Source: Rheinheimera baltica DSM 14885 (GTDB lineage: Bacteria > Pseudomonadota > Gammaproteobacteria > Enterobacterales > Alteromonadaceae). Taken from it: a DNA stretch of 64,000 nucleotides. This document shows positions 42,879-52,908 of the stretch, piece by piece. The notes below the pieces were generated by a model, which was not told the origin of the DNA, searched no databases, and worked only from the letters and a program-made list of their open reading frames with translations. A program made the position numbers and the translations under genes. Within the stretch, counting starts at the first letter, position 1, and every line of letters starts with the position of its first letter. The stretch lies in NCBI RefSeq assembly GCF_000425345.1, contig NZ_AUDG01000020.1:1-64000 (forward strand). The letters are read 5' to 3'.

Positions 42879-44390
42879 TTATGTACGTTGTAGTTCTGTT
42901 TTCATTTGTTCAAACAGGCTGGTCACATTTTCTGACGGTGCTTTTGTCAGTTTACTTACCGCAACGATACAGAAGCTACTTACAAGCACACCAGGTAGAA
43001 TTTCATATACCAAACTACTAAGCGTTGCGTTGTTTTCTAATATTGGTGCATAAATCCAGAACAGTACCGTTGCTGAGCCACTAATAATACCAGCTAACGC
43101 GCCGCTAAACGTCATACGTTTCCAATATAAGCTAAACACAACAAGTGGGCCAAATGCCGCACCAAAACCGGCCCACGCATTGCTCACCAGTGTTAAAATA
43201 GAACTGTCTCTGTCATAGGCCAGATAAATGGCAACCAAAGCTACAATTAATACGGATACTCGGCCAACTAACACCAATTGTTGCTGTGAGGCATCACGTT
43301 TAACAAAGGTTTTGTAAAAATCTTCAGTCAGTGAACTGGACGTTACCAATAGCTGAGACGAAATAGTGCTCATAATTGCGGCCAAAATGGCCGCTAACAA
43401 AAAGCCCGAAATAAGCGGGTGAAATAGAAACTGGGAAAAAATAATAAAAATGGTTTCAGGATCATCTAATGTCATCTTGGTGTTTGCTACATAGGCAATG
43501 CCCACCAGGCCAGTCATTACCGCACCTAGCAATGTAACCAGCATCCAGCTCATACCGATTCGGCGTGCGGCTTTAATATCTTTAACAGAACGAATTGCCA
43601 TAAACCTCACAATGATGTGTGGTTGGCCAAAATAACCAAAGCCCCAGGACAGTAACGAAATAATGCCTAATACAGACAATGCTTTGCCAGTACTTGCGTC
43701 GACAAAGGGATCGAGAAATGTAGGATTAATGTCCTGAACCTGAGTCATCACTGCGCTAAAACCACCTAAATGATCCAGTGCTACCACCGGTACCAGTATA
43801 AGTGAAACAAACATAATGCAACCTTGGACAAAGTCGGTAATACTTACCGCCATAAAACCGCCAAACAAGGTATAAGCGACAACGACACCTGCCGTAACAT
43901 AAAGCCCTAATTCATAGCTTAGGCCAAAAGAGCTCTCAAATAGTTTGCCGCCTGCAACAACGCCTGAGGACGTATATAGGGTAAAAAACAGCACAATAAC
44001 AACAGATGATACGATTCGTAGAATGCGAGTGTTGTCTGCAAAACGGTTTTCAAAGTAATCAGGAATAGTAATAGAGTCGTTGGCGACTTCGGTATACACA
44101 CGTAATCTTGGCGCAACAATCAAATAATTTATCAAAGCCCCCGCTAACAAGCCTACGGCAATCCAGCCGCTACTTACACCAGATAAATACATTGCACCCG
44201 GTACACCCATCAACATCCAACCACTCATATCTGACGCACCGGCGGAAAGCGCGGTTACGGCAGGCCCCATTTTTCGGCCGCCTAGCATATAGCCTGATAC
44301 ATCGCTAGTTGAGGTTTTATAACCATACAAACCAATAGCCAGCATCACAATAAAGTACAATGCTAATGAGATAATTGTGCCTGTTTCCAA
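42879..44390 (-). CDS. putP: Sodium/proline symporter PutP
   Basis: A 503-residue sodium:solute symporter (SSS family) with about 13 membrane segments. SDVSGYMLGGRKMGP, SAGASDMSGWMLMGVPG and YEVANDSITIPDYFENRF-like blocks match E. coli PutP, including Asp 55-type and Ser-rich Na+ site residues. It imports proline with sodium. Single-gene unit. Confidence 0.92.
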   Translation of the reverse strand: METGTIISLALYFIVMLAIGLYGYKTSTSDVSGYMLGGRKMGPAVTALSAGASDMSGWMLMGVPGAMYLSGVSSGWIAVGLLAGALINYLIVAPRLRVYTEVANDSITIPDYFENRFADNTRILRIVSSVVIVLFFTLYTSSGVVAGGKLFESSFGLSYELGLYVTAGVVVAYTLFGGFMAVSITDFVQGCIMFVSLILVPVVALDHLGGFSAVMTQVQDINPTFLDPFVDASTGKALSVLGIISLLSWGFGYFGQPHIIVRFMAIRSVKDIKAARRIGMSWMLVTLLGAVMTGLVGIAYVANTKMTLDDPETIFIIFSQFLFHPLISGFLLAAILAAIMSTISSQLLVTSSSLTEDFYKTFVKRDASQQQLVLVGRVSVLIVALVAIYLAYDRDSSILTLVSNAWAGFGAAFGPLVVFSLYWKRMTFSGALAGIISGSATVLFWIYAPILENNATLSSLVYEILPGVLVSSFCIVAVSKLTKAPSENVTSLFEQMKTELQRT

Positions 44391-44585
44391 AACAGATTCT
44401 CCTTTTGACAGCTGCTAAGCTTTGGTTAACACGGGCTAACCAAAACTCAGTTAAAAAAATACCCGATACGGGATCAGGCTTTCAGTGAAACTTCATGCTA
44501 ACAAGATGTCTGCCTGCTTACCAGCGTTAAGCGGTAGGCAGGCAAAGTATAAGGGCATCAGTAGTGCAAACTTAAGTCTGTATAC

Positions 44586-46268
44586 TCACTGCGGGTATAA
44601 CGATGACAGTGTGTTTCTTTCGCTCGGTGAACCGGTATTTGCAATATACTCCTGCCAAGCTTGCCAAAAGGCTTCACCTTGCCAATCAGATTCGTCGCCG
44701 CTGTAAAGTACCTTGTTTAATTGTGCAAAATGCGGTGCCAATGTCGCAGAGTTAACAACCTCGCTTAATTGTGAAAGTGAGTGACAACGAGCATCTAATT
44801 GTTGATGACCAAAGCGAAGTAGTGCTGTTTTAGCCAACTGCGGATTGCCTTGCTGACAAGCACGTTTAAGATCTGAGCTATTAAATGCAACACGGTTCTG
44901 TAGTTGTGATTTGGTCACTTTGGGAGGTTGAAGCTGACGCTGTATGTACAGCACAAACAGACTCAGTAACCAAAGTGCAAAGAGTACGCTGCTAAGGTAG
45001 TTCCACTGCCAGGGTGATACAGAAGCAGTTGGCGTTATCAAAGAGGGATTTAAAGATGGACTTGAATTTTCGCCTGGTGCTAATGCTGGTTGTGATGGAA
45101 CAACAGCACTAGCGGGACTAGCTGGCGTGCCAATCACTTTTAGCTTACGTGCTGGCAGGGTAGCGAAATTGAGCTCATCGGTCTGACTGTTCCACCATGG
45201 CAATTTAATCTCTGGCAGTTCTAGTTCACCCGCTTTGTTGGCAATAACAGCAGTAGTAAATACCTTCTGAGCTACAATACGGCCATTGCGCTCTGCGCTT
45301 TTTGCCTGCGGTTGTTCTTGATACAGCTTAATACCGTCTGGAAAGCCTTGCTGAAGTTCTGGTAACTGGTTTTCGGCTACATCGACGGCAGAGATCGTGA
45401 TAATGCGGGTTACCGGTTCACCTTGTTTTAGTTCATCAAGATCTGGCACCCATTCTTCCGTCAACGTTACCAAACCAGCAATTAACCAGTCGCCAGGGAA
45501 GTTATCGGGCAATGGACTTATTGTTACATCAATCGGTTGAGCCTGCTGGCTAACTCTTTTAGCGCGCGCATAGTAGTTATATCGGGCATTGTCTCTGTCA
45601 ATCAAGTCGCCAACAAAGGTGGGGGGCTCTATAGTAAAATTACCACTGTGCTGAGGTTTAATTGCATAACGCCGGGTGAAAGTACGATAGCGAATACCAT
45701 TTACTAACTCGCTACCGTCAACATCCTGGCCAAGCTCTGCAATGGAAGCGCCGTCTAACTTTGGTGCTGATAGCGAGCCTCGTTGCAAATCGCCATTGTA
45801 ATAAATTCTTACTTGATAGTAGCTAAGCTGTTGAATATAAATCTTGTCATTAGAAATGCTTGCTTCTAAAAATAATTCAGGTGTCGTGTTCGATGGTGTG
45901 CTGGCTGCGGCATCGAGCACGGTTAAATTGATAGGCTCGGAGCTTGCACCCTGAAAGGTAAAGGCCGGTATTGTGATGTCGCCACTGGTTTTGGGTTGTA
46001 ATACCACGCGCCAGATTGTACTTTGGCTTTTTTGACCATTTATATCCATTTTGTTACTGCTAACTGATGGCAGCATTACCGTAAAATCTCGCTCCAGTGC
46101 TCTAAAACTAAGGGCATCAGCGGCAACAGCATCGTCAGCAATAATCTGGAGTGTCAGAGCTTCGTTCTGTAAAACAGGGTTTTTATCTACACTGGCGCTA
46201 AGTGTCGTCAGCGCTTGTAAGGGCAAACTCAACAACAGGATTATTGTCAGTAGTGCACGTTTTACCAT
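44586..46268 (-). CDS. BatD family protein (oxygen-tolerance type)
   Basis: A 560-residue exported protein with a signal peptide (LLTIILLLSLPLQA) and BatD architecture: repeated beta-sandwich parts (LSASVDKNPVLQNEALTLQI at the N-terminus) and a membrane segment near 425-443. It acts at the envelope with the Bat/MoxR proteins encoded upstream. Its start overlaps the stop of the VWA-TPR gene by 7 bp. Last gene of the operon. Confidence 0.85.
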   Translation of the reverse strand: MVKRALLTIILLLSLPLQALTTLSASVDKNPVLQNEALTLQIIADDAVAADALSFRALERDFTVMLPSVSSNKMDINGQKSQSTIWRVVLQPKTSGDITIPAFTFQGASSEPINLTVLDAAASTPSNTTPELFLEASISNDKIYIQQLSYYQVRIYYNGDLQRGSLSAPKLDGASIAELGQDVDGSELVNGIRYRTFTRRYAIKPQHSGNFTIEPPTFVGDLIDRDNARYNYYARAKRVSQQAQPIDVTISPLPDNFPGDWLIAGLVTLTEEWVPDLDELKQGEPVTRIITISAVDVAENQLPELQQGFPDGIKLYQEQPQAKSAERNGRIVAQKVFTTAVIANKAGELELPEIKLPWWNSQTDELNFATLPARKLKVIGTPASPASAVVPSQPALAPGENSSPSLNPSLITPTASVSPWQWNYLSSVLFALWLLSLFVLYIQRQLQPPKVTKSQLQNRVAFNSSDLKRACQQGNPQLAKTALLRFGHQQLDARCHSLSQLSEVVNSATLAPHFAQLNKVLYSGDESDWQGEAFWQAWQEYIANTGSPSERNTLSSLYPQ

Positions 46269-48079
46269 TGCTCATCAACTCCTTTGGGCAAACGCTGTTG
46301 TTGCCGCTTCAAATACTCCTGATACATTTTACTGCGCAGTAACAGGGCAGGGTCATCTTGTACTTTGCGCAGTAAACTATCCAATTGTTGTTGTTCTTCA
46401 ACAGATGCATTGGGCCACGCTTCATGGACGGCTTTTAAATGTTCATCCGGCGCGGTTTCATCTATGTTTTTATCCGATTCATTTGCTGCTTGTTCTTCAG
46501 CAGTTTGCTGTTCTGTATTCTGCTTAGATTCAGCTGTTTCAGCGGATGTTTGATCTTGTTCAGATGGTTGCTGCTCTGATGAATTATTGGCCTCATTTTC
46601 GCTACCGGCATCTTTTTCACTTTGAAACTCGCTGTCGGATTGTTGTTCGTCGCCTTCAGATTGCTGGTTTTCACCCTGTTGTTTGTTTTGTTGCTGCTGT
46701 TCTTGCTGTTGCAGTAATTGCTGCATCAGTTCGGCATTTTGTTTTGCCGGAGCAAACGTATTGTCGAGTTGTAGCGCCTGTTGGTAAGCGTCTAAAGCTT
46801 CTTTGTAACGTTGTTGCTGCACCAGACTATTACCCAAATTGTGCAGTGCATCTACTGACGGATTAAGCTCTGATGCGCGCTTAAAATCGCGCTCTGCTGA
46901 AACATAATCTCCTTTGCGATACGCGGCGTTACCTTGCCATAAGGGGTCTGTAAATTTTTCTGCGGCAGCGCTAAAGTCGCCTTCACGGTAATCTTGTTGC
47001 GCTTGTTGATCTTTTGTTTGCCAAAGATCTCGCCACTCTACCGCATTGGCAGGGCGCGGCAGCAACATCAATACACTAATGGTCAATAAACTGCTGTATT
47101 TTTGGTTAAGCAGTACTAAGGGTAGCAACAACCAGACTAAATAAATGGCGTTATCATGCCATTGGTCGCCCTGAATTTGACGTTGCTTGTCTGCCTCATC
47201 AAGTGCGATTAGAGGCGGTAGTTGCAGCAATTGTTCTGCGCTATCGTCGTTAGTAGTTGCCTGCACATAGATACCACCACTACTTTTGGCCAGCACGGCC
47301 AGCTGTGCTTGTGGCAGTTTAGGGATCACAACTGCACCAGTAGCACTTTTTAGCAGCGTGCTGTTTTTCAATTTTACCGGGGCGCCTTCCACAGTACCAA
47401 ATCCGACAATTGACAGTCTGTGTGGCCAGTTATTAATGACGTCTTGAATGTCCCTGTAACTGTTATCGTCAAAACCATCGGTCATAACAATCACGTCACC
47501 CTTTGGATAACCCGCTTGCTTTAGCAATTGATCAGCTTGTTGCAACGCCGCCAGCATATTTGAACCCTGAACCGGCATAATCTCAGGTGCTAAATCTGAA
47601 ATAAGTAAGCGAATGTTATTTGGATCTGCCGTAAGCGGAGTAATAATAAAGGCGTCACCGGCAAACGTCAGTAGTGCAATTTCACCTTCGCTGGCCTGGG
47701 CGACGAAATCTAATGCAGCAAACTGCATTTGCGTTAATCTGTCCGGTGCCATGTCTGTGGCGCGCATTGACATCGACATATCTAACACCAATACAGTGGC
47801 TTTTTTTAATGCAAACGCAGGTTGCGGCAATTTTTGCCAGCTGGGACCCGCAAGTGCAAGCGCTGTTACCAACCAGCAGATCAGAACTAACGGTAACGCG
47901 AGCGGCTGTTTTCTCAGCAGTCGCTGTCCACCCAGCAAAGCATGGTGTAAATGAGGTGCAATTAAATGATGCCATGGGCTTTGTTCGCGACGGTAAAAAT
48001 ACAGCATAAAAGCAAATGCCAAGGCCGGTATTACTGCGCATAGCCACAGGGGGCGTAGAAAATGAAAATCACTCAGCAT
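46262..48079 (-). CDS. BatB/BatC-like VWA-TPR membrane protein
   Basis: A 605-residue fusion of a BatB-like VWA protein and a BatC-like TPR part. Two N-terminal membrane segments are followed by the VWA domain with MIDAS DMSMSMRATD (about residue 88) and TDGFDDN. Then comes a membrane segment, TPR units (YRKGDYVSAERDFKRA and LHNLGNSLVQQQRYKEAL), and a long Gln/Glu/Ser-rich low-complexity tail at about 465-560. The ATG at 48079 follows GGAGCC and overlaps the end of the upstream VWA gene by 11 bp. A start at 48103 is possible. Confidence 0.87.
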   Translation of the reverse strand: MLSDFHFLRPLWLCAVIPALAFAFMLYFYRREQSPWHHLIAPHLHHALLGGQRLLRKQPLALPLVLICWLVTALALAGPSWQKLPQPAFALKKATVLVLDMSMSMRATDMAPDRLTQMQFAALDFVAQASEGEIALLTFAGDAFIITPLTADPNNIRLLISDLAPEIMPVQGSNMLAALQQADQLLKQAGYPKGDVIVMTDGFDDNSYRDIQDVINNWPHRLSIVGFGTVEGAPVKLKNSTLLKSATGAVVIPKLPQAQLAVLAKSSGGIYVQATTNDDSAEQLLQLPPLIALDEADKQRQIQGDQWHDNAIYLVWLLLPLVLLNQKYSSLLTISVLMLLPRPANAVEWRDLWQTKDQQAQQDYREGDFSAAAEKFTDPLWQGNAAYRKGDYVSAERDFKRASELNPSVDALHNLGNSLVQQQRYKEALDAYQQALQLDNTFAPAKQNAELMQQLLQQQEQQQQNKQQGENQQSEGDEQQSDSEFQSEKDAGSENEANNSSEQQPSEQDQTSAETAESKQNTEQQTAEEQAANESDKNIDETAPDEHLKAVHEAWPNASVEEQQQLDSLLRKVQDDPALLLRSKMYQEYLKRQQQRLPKGVDEQW

Positions 48080-49028
48080 GTTTAAAGGCTCCGCGCCAAT
48101 CAATGCTGCGTAACGCGAGCAAGAACGACAACAATAATGCCAAAGCCAACGGCCAATGTAGCAAGCTTGTTTGTGGTCGGTACGTTACGCTATCGCGCTC
48201 TATAGGTTCTAATTGGTCAATTAACTTATAAATTGCATTAAGTTCGTTAAGGTCGCGCGCCCTAAAATAGCGACCGCCAGTTTCTTCAGCCAGATGTGTT
48301 AACAAACGCTCATCCAAATCCTGCGAATTGGTCATTTGTTCTGCACCAACGCCGACAGTATGAATTTTAACCCCTGCAGCTTTGGCCAACTGGAGTGCTT
48401 CCAGTGGTTGAATGTTGCCAGCCGTGTTGGCACCGTCACTTAATAGGATGAGTACTTTGTTCGAGCTATCGTAGGTGTTTAGCCTTTTAACGGCCAAACC
48501 AACGGCTTCGCCGATTGCAGTGCGACTTCCAACCAAACGTAGCACGCTTTCATCGAGCATTTTCTGAACCGTAACTAAATCAAACGTTAGGGGTGTTTGT
48601 TGATAAGCGGCATCGGCAAATAAAATCAAACCGATGCGATCACCCTGACGGCGCTTGATAAAATCGCTAATCACAATTTTTACGGCATCTAGTCGTTCCA
48701 GGCGCTGACCTTGATAGCGCATATCGGCTATTTCCATTGAACCGGATAAATCCATCGCCAGCATTAGGTCCCGGCCTTGTTGCGGTAACGTTATAGGTTC
48801 ACCCAACCAGCGAGGCTGCGTGGCGGACAAAACCAGCATTAACCAGACGGAGAGTGCCAGAATTGAGCGTAGAGTAAAGCCGCGATACTGAGTTTGTGGC
48901 GAGGTTGTTGCTAGTTTAGCCAGTGCGGGTAAGGTTAAAGTGGCTTCCGACGTTGCGCGCCGTTTTAGCCGCAGCAATAGCGGTAAAAACACCAGAAATG
49001 CCAACCAGGGATAACCAAATTCAAGCAT
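48069..49028 (-). CDS. BatA-like VWA domain protein
   Basis: A 319-residue membrane-anchored VWA protein. Membrane segments lie near 8-20, 55-72 and 295-312. The MIDAS motif is DLSGSMEIAD (about residue 93-102) with conserved LLSDGANTAG and a Thr in SRTAIGEA. It pairs with the BatB-like protein and the MoxR ATPase. The start overlaps the DUF4381 gene stop by 8 bp. Confidence 0.9.
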   Translation of the reverse strand: MLEFGYPWLAFLVFLPLLLRLKRRATSEATLTLPALAKLATTSPQTQYRGFTLRSILALSVWLMLVLSATQPRWLGEPITLPQQGRDLMLAMDLSGSMEIADMRYQGQRLERLDAVKIVISDFIKRRQGDRIGLILFADAAYQQTPLTFDLVTVQKMLDESVLRLVGSRTAIGEAVGLAVKRLNTYDSSNKVLILLSDGANTAGNIQPLEALQLAKAAGVKIHTVGVGAEQMTNSQDLDERLLTHLAEETGGRYFRARDLNELNAIYKLIDQLEPIERDSVTYRPQTSLLHWPLALALLLSFLLALRSIDWRGAFKHAE

Positions 49029-49506
49029 TACTGGTCTCCTTTTGTGGTGTTACTAGTGGGGCGTTAGCGTTGTAGTGTGTTAGCCAAACTTTGGCAAACT
49101 GATAAAACTGCTCAGTGCCAGCCCTGTCGGTGTCAGCTTGATACAATAAACGTGTTAAGTCGGGTAGTGGCATTTCTTGCTGTGCCGCCAACCATTGCTG
49201 CCATTGTTTGCTGTTCAAGCTAAGTGCCGGATGCGCAGGTTGATAATGCACTAATACGCGTTTAATTAGCTGATTGAACATTGATGCGGCATTTTTTTCA
49301 ACGCTGGCTTGTTCTAAAAGCTGCAATGCTTGTCGTTTAGCGGCGTAAAAACGCCAGCGTTGGTAAAATCGAAGCGCGACGTAAAATAAGCCTGTTATTA
49401 GTACCAGACTTAGCAACCACCATATTGGCGTAAACGCAAAGCCTAACGCTAGCGGTGGCTCGCTAATATCGGCTAATTGTGACAAAGGAGAATGTGTTTC
49501 AGCCAT
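49021..49506 (-). CDS. DUF4381 domain protein
   Basis: A 161-residue protein with a membrane segment (WWLLSLVLITGLFYVALRFY, near 29-48) and a cytoplasmic DUF4381 helical domain with LNSKQWQQWLAAQQ and FAKVWLTHYN. It is usual in gammaproteobacterial MoxR-DUF58-VWA operons, and its job is unknown. It overlaps both neighbours by 8 bp. Confidence 0.85.
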   Translation of the reverse strand: MAETHSPLSQLADISEPPLALGFAFTPIWWLLSLVLITGLFYVALRFYQRWRFYAAKRQALQLLEQASVEKNAASMFNQLIKRVLVHYQPAHPALSLNSKQWQQWLAAQQEMPLPDLTRLLYQADTDRAGTEQFYQFAKVWLTHYNANAPLVTPQKETSNA

Positions 49507-50443
49507 GCCAGGTTCTCTCTAGTTGGCTTAAAACCGGTTCAGCAGCATTCACGGCTAACCATTTACAACCAAGTTGGCTAAGGTGCTGCTTTAACTGTTG
49601 TTGCATTTGCAGTTGCTGCTGCGCATAGCGCTGCTTTAACGCTGTATTGCCAAGCTCAATAAAGCCTTTACGCTGGCCATCACTGATGGCGGCAATGCCA
49701 TGGCTATTTGCGGGCAGCATTAATTCAAGCGGGTCCGTTAGGGTACAACAGTTAACCTCGTTGTGCTGACGCATGGCCCGAATATGCCTTAAACCGTCTT
49801 CGTTAAAGTCGCTAAAATCAGACAATATATGTACCAGACTGCCAGGTCTTACTAAGCGTCTTAACTGGCTAAGTGCTTCGTTCAGGTTAAGGCCTTTATC
49901 ACCAGATTGTGCTTCATGTACTTGCGTCAAGGCATGAAAATAACGCAACACACCATGGCTTCTGCTTTGTGGTTTTAGCTCGATATGTTGATGTTGGCTA
50001 AATACCAAACCACCCAACTTGTCGCCACGATGCTTAACATGCCAGGCAATAACCGCCGCTAAATGCGCCGCCTGTACTGATTTAAATAATAAACCAGAGC
50101 CAAAACGCATATTGGAACCAAGATCGGTAAGAATAAATACCGGCCGTTCTTTTTCTTCACGAAACAATTTGGTGTGCACCTTGCCTGTGCGGGCGGTGAC
50201 ACGCCAGTCGATGGTGCGCACATCATCACCGTTTTGGTAATGGCGCACCTCATCAAACTCCATGCCACGGCCTTTTGTCTTTGCCAGGTAGGTGCCAGCT
50301 AGCTTGTTGTGGATAGCAACGCCGGGGGTTAAATCCAATACCTTAGTATAACGTTGGTACCACAGCAGTTCAGCCAGCCCGAGCGCTGAGCCATTGGTGC
50401 CATTTTGTTCCAGCCACTGCTGGGGGGTTAACGTCTGGCTCAT
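49499..50443 (-). CDS. DUF58 domain protein
   Basis: A 314-residue cytoplasmic DUF58 protein with the family motif YQNGDDVRTIDWRVTARTGKVHTKLFREE (only first half needed: GDDVRTIDWRVTAR), a VWA-like fold. It probably links the MoxR ATPase to the VWA membrane proteins. Start lies 1 bp after the moxR stop codon. Confidence 0.92.
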   Translation of the reverse strand: MSQTLTPQQWLEQNGTNGSALGLAELLWYQRYTKVLDLTPGVAIHNKLAGTYLAKTKGRGMEFDEVRHYQNGDDVRTIDWRVTARTGKVHTKLFREEKERPVFILTDLGSNMRFGSGLLFKSVQAAHLAAVIAWHVKHRGDKLGGLVFSQHQHIELKPQSRSHGVLRYFHALTQVHEAQSGDKGLNLNEALSQLRRLVRPGSLVHILSDFSDFNEDGLRHIRAMRQHNEVNCCTLTDPLELMLPANSHGIAAISDGQRKGFIELGNTALKQRYAQQQLQMQQQLKQHLSQLGCKWLAVNAAEPVLSQLERTWHG

Positions 50444-50444
50444 A

Positions 50445-51398
50445 TCAGGCAGAAGGTACCAAACGTAGAATTTCTGTTAGCACATCATCGGTGCTAATGC
50501 CCTCTGCTTCAGCAGCATAAGTTAAGATTAAGCGGTGACGCAGAGCATTGTGAAACACAGCATGAATATCATCGGGCGTAACAAAATCTCTGCCTGCTAA
50601 CCAGGCTTTAGCACGGGCACAGCGTTCTACCGCAATAGTGGCACGGGGGCTTGCACCGTAACCAATCCAGCTGGCCAGTTTGTCGCTATACGCCTTGGCA
50701 TTTCGGGTGGCCATTACAAGCTGCACGATATAGTGTTCGAGCGTGTCTGCCAGGTGCAGCTGCAATATCGCTTTTCGGGCGGCGAAGATATCAGCTTGAC
50801 TAATAGGTGATACACTCGTCGTGGTGCCGGCAAGTGCTTCACCACGTGTTAGCTTCAATATAGCCAGCTCTGTTTCTGCGTCAGGATAATCCACTTTCAG
50901 GTGCAGCAAAAACCGGTCGAGTTGCGCTTCTGGTAGCGGGTAAGTACCCTCTTGCTCTAAGGGGTTTTGTGTTGCCATTACCAAAAATAATTCTGGCAGG
51001 GCATAGGTGTTTCGCCCTACAGTAACTTGTTTTTCTGCCATCGCTTCAAGCAAGGCTGACTGCACTTTGGCTGGAGCTCGGTTAATTTCATCAGCCAAAA
51101 TAATATGGTGAAATAACGGGCCGCTTTGAAACTCAAACTTACCGGTTTCCGGACGATAAATGTCGGTACCAGTTAAGTCGGCGGGTAACAAATCCGGGGT
51201 AAATTGAATGCGGTGAAATTGCCCCTCTACGCCATGTGCCAGCGCATTTACCGCACGGGTTTTGGCCAAGCCCGGAGGCCCCTCTACCAGTAAGTGACCG
51301 TTTGCCAACAGCGCGAGAAGTATGCCTTCTGTAAGTTCGGATTGACCTAATACCTGGCTATCTAGATAGGCTTTTAAACCAGAAAATGCATTCACCAT
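50445..51398 (-). CDS. MoxR family AAA+ ATPase
   Basis: A 317-residue MoxR ATPase. Walker A is EGPPGLAKTR (about 39-48), Walker B HIILADEINRAPAK, sensor 1 VMATQNPLEQEG and sensor 2 YGASPRATIAV. A chaperone-like ATPase that matures partner proteins, here the VWA proteins downstream. First gene of the six-gene Bat operon. Confidence 0.93.
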   Translation of the reverse strand: MVNAFSGLKAYLDSQVLGQSELTEGILLALLANGHLLVEGPPGLAKTRAVNALAHGVEGQFHRIQFTPDLLPADLTGTDIYRPETGKFEFQSGPLFHHIILADEINRAPAKVQSALLEAMAEKQVTVGRNTYALPELFLVMATQNPLEQEGTYPLPEAQLDRFLLHLKVDYPDAETELAILKLTRGEALAGTTTSVSPISQADIFAARKAILQLHLADTLEHYIVQLVMATRNAKAYSDKLASWIGYGASPRATIAVERCARAKAWLAGRDFVTPDDIHAVFHNALRHRLILTYAAEAEGISTDDVLTEILRLVPSA

Positions 51399-51503
51399 AA
51401 TGTTATCAGTCTTAATTAGTTGGTTTCATTGATTGTTTTATAACCACAAGCCTGTAAAACAAGCTAGGCTATGACGTTATATCTTAAATAAGGTTCCGTT
51501 TGC

Positions 51504-51523
51504 ATTAAAACAAGTGTTTTAAT
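51504..51523. promoter_or_regulatory. Palindrome upstream of fadI, possible PsrA-like operator
   Basis: ATTAAAACA-AG-TGTTTTAAT is a perfect inverted repeat. It resembles the (G/A)AAAC-N4-GTTT(C/T) layout of the TetR-type fatty-acid regulator PsrA. It overlaps the likely -35 region of the fadIJ promoter (TACAAT at 51540-51545 as -10). The identity of the regulator is inference. Confidence 0.4.
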
Positions 51524-51557
51524 TTTTAACGACTGTCGTTACAATCGACTGATACCA

Positions 51558-51574
51558 TACAGGTCAGACCTGTG
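51558..51574. promoter_or_regulatory. Predicted FadR operator of fadIJ
   Basis: TACAGGTCAGACCTGTG is a 17-mer centred on GGTCAGACC, the invariant core of FadR sites (GGTCNGACC). It lies just downstream of the probable -10 (51540-51545), where FadR would block transcription until acyl-CoA binds it. Confidence 0.75.
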
Positions 51575-51597
51575 ATGCTGATAACAAGAGGAACACT

Positions 51598-52908
51598 ATG
51601 AGCTCGCCAATCAATCTTACAACTCGTCAGGGAGATCGAATCGCGATTGTCTCTGGTCTGCGTACGCCATTTGCTAAACAAGCGACAGAATTTCATGGTG
51701 TTTCTGCGCTGGACTTAGGCAAATTGGTGGTCAACGAGTTACTGATCCGCAGTGAGCTTGACGTCAAGCTTGTTGAACAATTGGTGTATGGGCAGGTTGT
51801 GCAAATGCCTGAAGCACCAAACATCGCGCGTGAAATTGTGCTTGGCACGGGTATGAATGTTCATACTGATGCGTACAGTGTTACCCGGGCCTGTGCGACC
51901 AGTTTTCAATCGGTGGTGAGTGTAGCAGAGTCAATGATGGCGGGTATTACGCAAATTGGCGTTGCTGGTGGGGCAGATTCAAGCTCGGTGTTACCCATTG
52001 GTGTAAGCAAAAGGTTGGCCCGGGCGCTGGTTGACTTAAACAAAGCGCGTACTTTTGGTCAAAAGCTGGCCATTTTTCGTCGTCTGGGTTTGAAAGACCT
52101 GCTGCCGGTGCCTCCGGCAGTTGCTGAATACAGCACAGGGTTGTCGATGGGAGATACGGCAGAGCAGATGGCAAAAAGTCACGGTATAAGCCGGGCGGAT
52201 CAAGATGCACTGGCGCATCGCTCACACACGTTGGCGGCACAGGCCTGGCAAAGTGGTGTAATGCAAGCGGAAGTGATGACAGCGCATGTTGAACCTTATG
52301 GTCGCTTTTTAGCCATCGACAACAATATTCGGCAAGAGTCAAAACTTGAGTCTTATGCCAAGTTAAAACCGGTGTTTGACCGGGCCCACGGCAGTGTTAC
52401 TGCAGCAAACGCTACGCCATTAACCGATGGTGCATCAGCAGTACTAATGATGACAGAAAGCCGGGCAAAAGCATTAGGCTACACACCGCTGGGTTATATC
52501 CGCAGCTACGCTTTTGCTGCTATCGATGTTTACGATGATATGTTAATGGGCCCATCGTATGCGACGCCTATTGCGCTTGACCGCGCTGGAATGTCACTTA
52601 ACGATTTAACCTTAATAGAGATGCATGAGGCTTTTGCAGCGCAAACTCTGGCAAACGTAAAAATGTTTGCCAGTAAAAAGTTTGCTGAACAGAAACTGGG
52701 CCGAAGCAATGCGATTGGTGATATTGATATGACCAAATTTAACGTGCAGGGCGGGTCGTTAGCCTATGGACACCCGTTTGCAGCAACTGGTACACGTTTG
52801 ATTGTACAAACAATAAATGAATTAAAACGTCGTGGTGGCGGAGTTGGATTAACCACGGCGTGTGCTGCAGGTGGTTTAGGTGCAGCTATGATTGTGGAGA
52901 CAGAATAA
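51598..52908 (+). CDS. fadI: 3-ketoacyl-CoA thiolase FadI
   Basis: A 436-residue thiolase, the same length as E. coli FadI. The nucleophilic Cys lies in [10 protein letters not shown] (about 98), the His in MHEAFAAQ and the second Cys in [10 protein letters not shown]. It cleaves 3-ketoacyl-CoA in beta-oxidation and works with FadJ, whose ATG overlaps its TAA by one base (TAATG). Likely repressed by FadR. Confidence 0.95.
   Translation: MSSPINLTTRQGDRIAIVSGLRTPFAKQATEFHGVSALDLGKLVVNELLIRSELDVKLVEQLVYGQVVQMPEAPNIAREIVLGTGMNVHTDAYSVTRACATSFQSVVSVAESMMAGITQIGVAGGADSSSVLPIGVSKRLARALVDLNKARTFGQKLAIFRRLGLKDLLPVPPAVAEYSTGLSMGDTAEQMAKSHGISRADQDALAHRSHTLAAQAWQSGVMQAEVMTAHVEPYGRFLAIDNNIRQESKLESYAKLKPVFDRAHGSVTAANATPLTDGASAVLMMTESRAKALGYTPLGYIRSYAFAAIDVYDDMLMGPSYATPIALDRAGMSLNDLTLIEMHEAFAAQTLANVKMFASKKFAEQKLGRSNAIGDIDMTKFNVQGGSLAYGHPFAATGTRLIVQTINELKRRGGGVGLTTACAAGGLGAAMIVETE

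Noticed and set aside
44424-44555. Inverted repeats (GGTTA/TAACC and GCCTGC/GCAGGC) between putP and batD as terminators
   Set aside because: Imperfect stems without T-runs; function cannot be supported.
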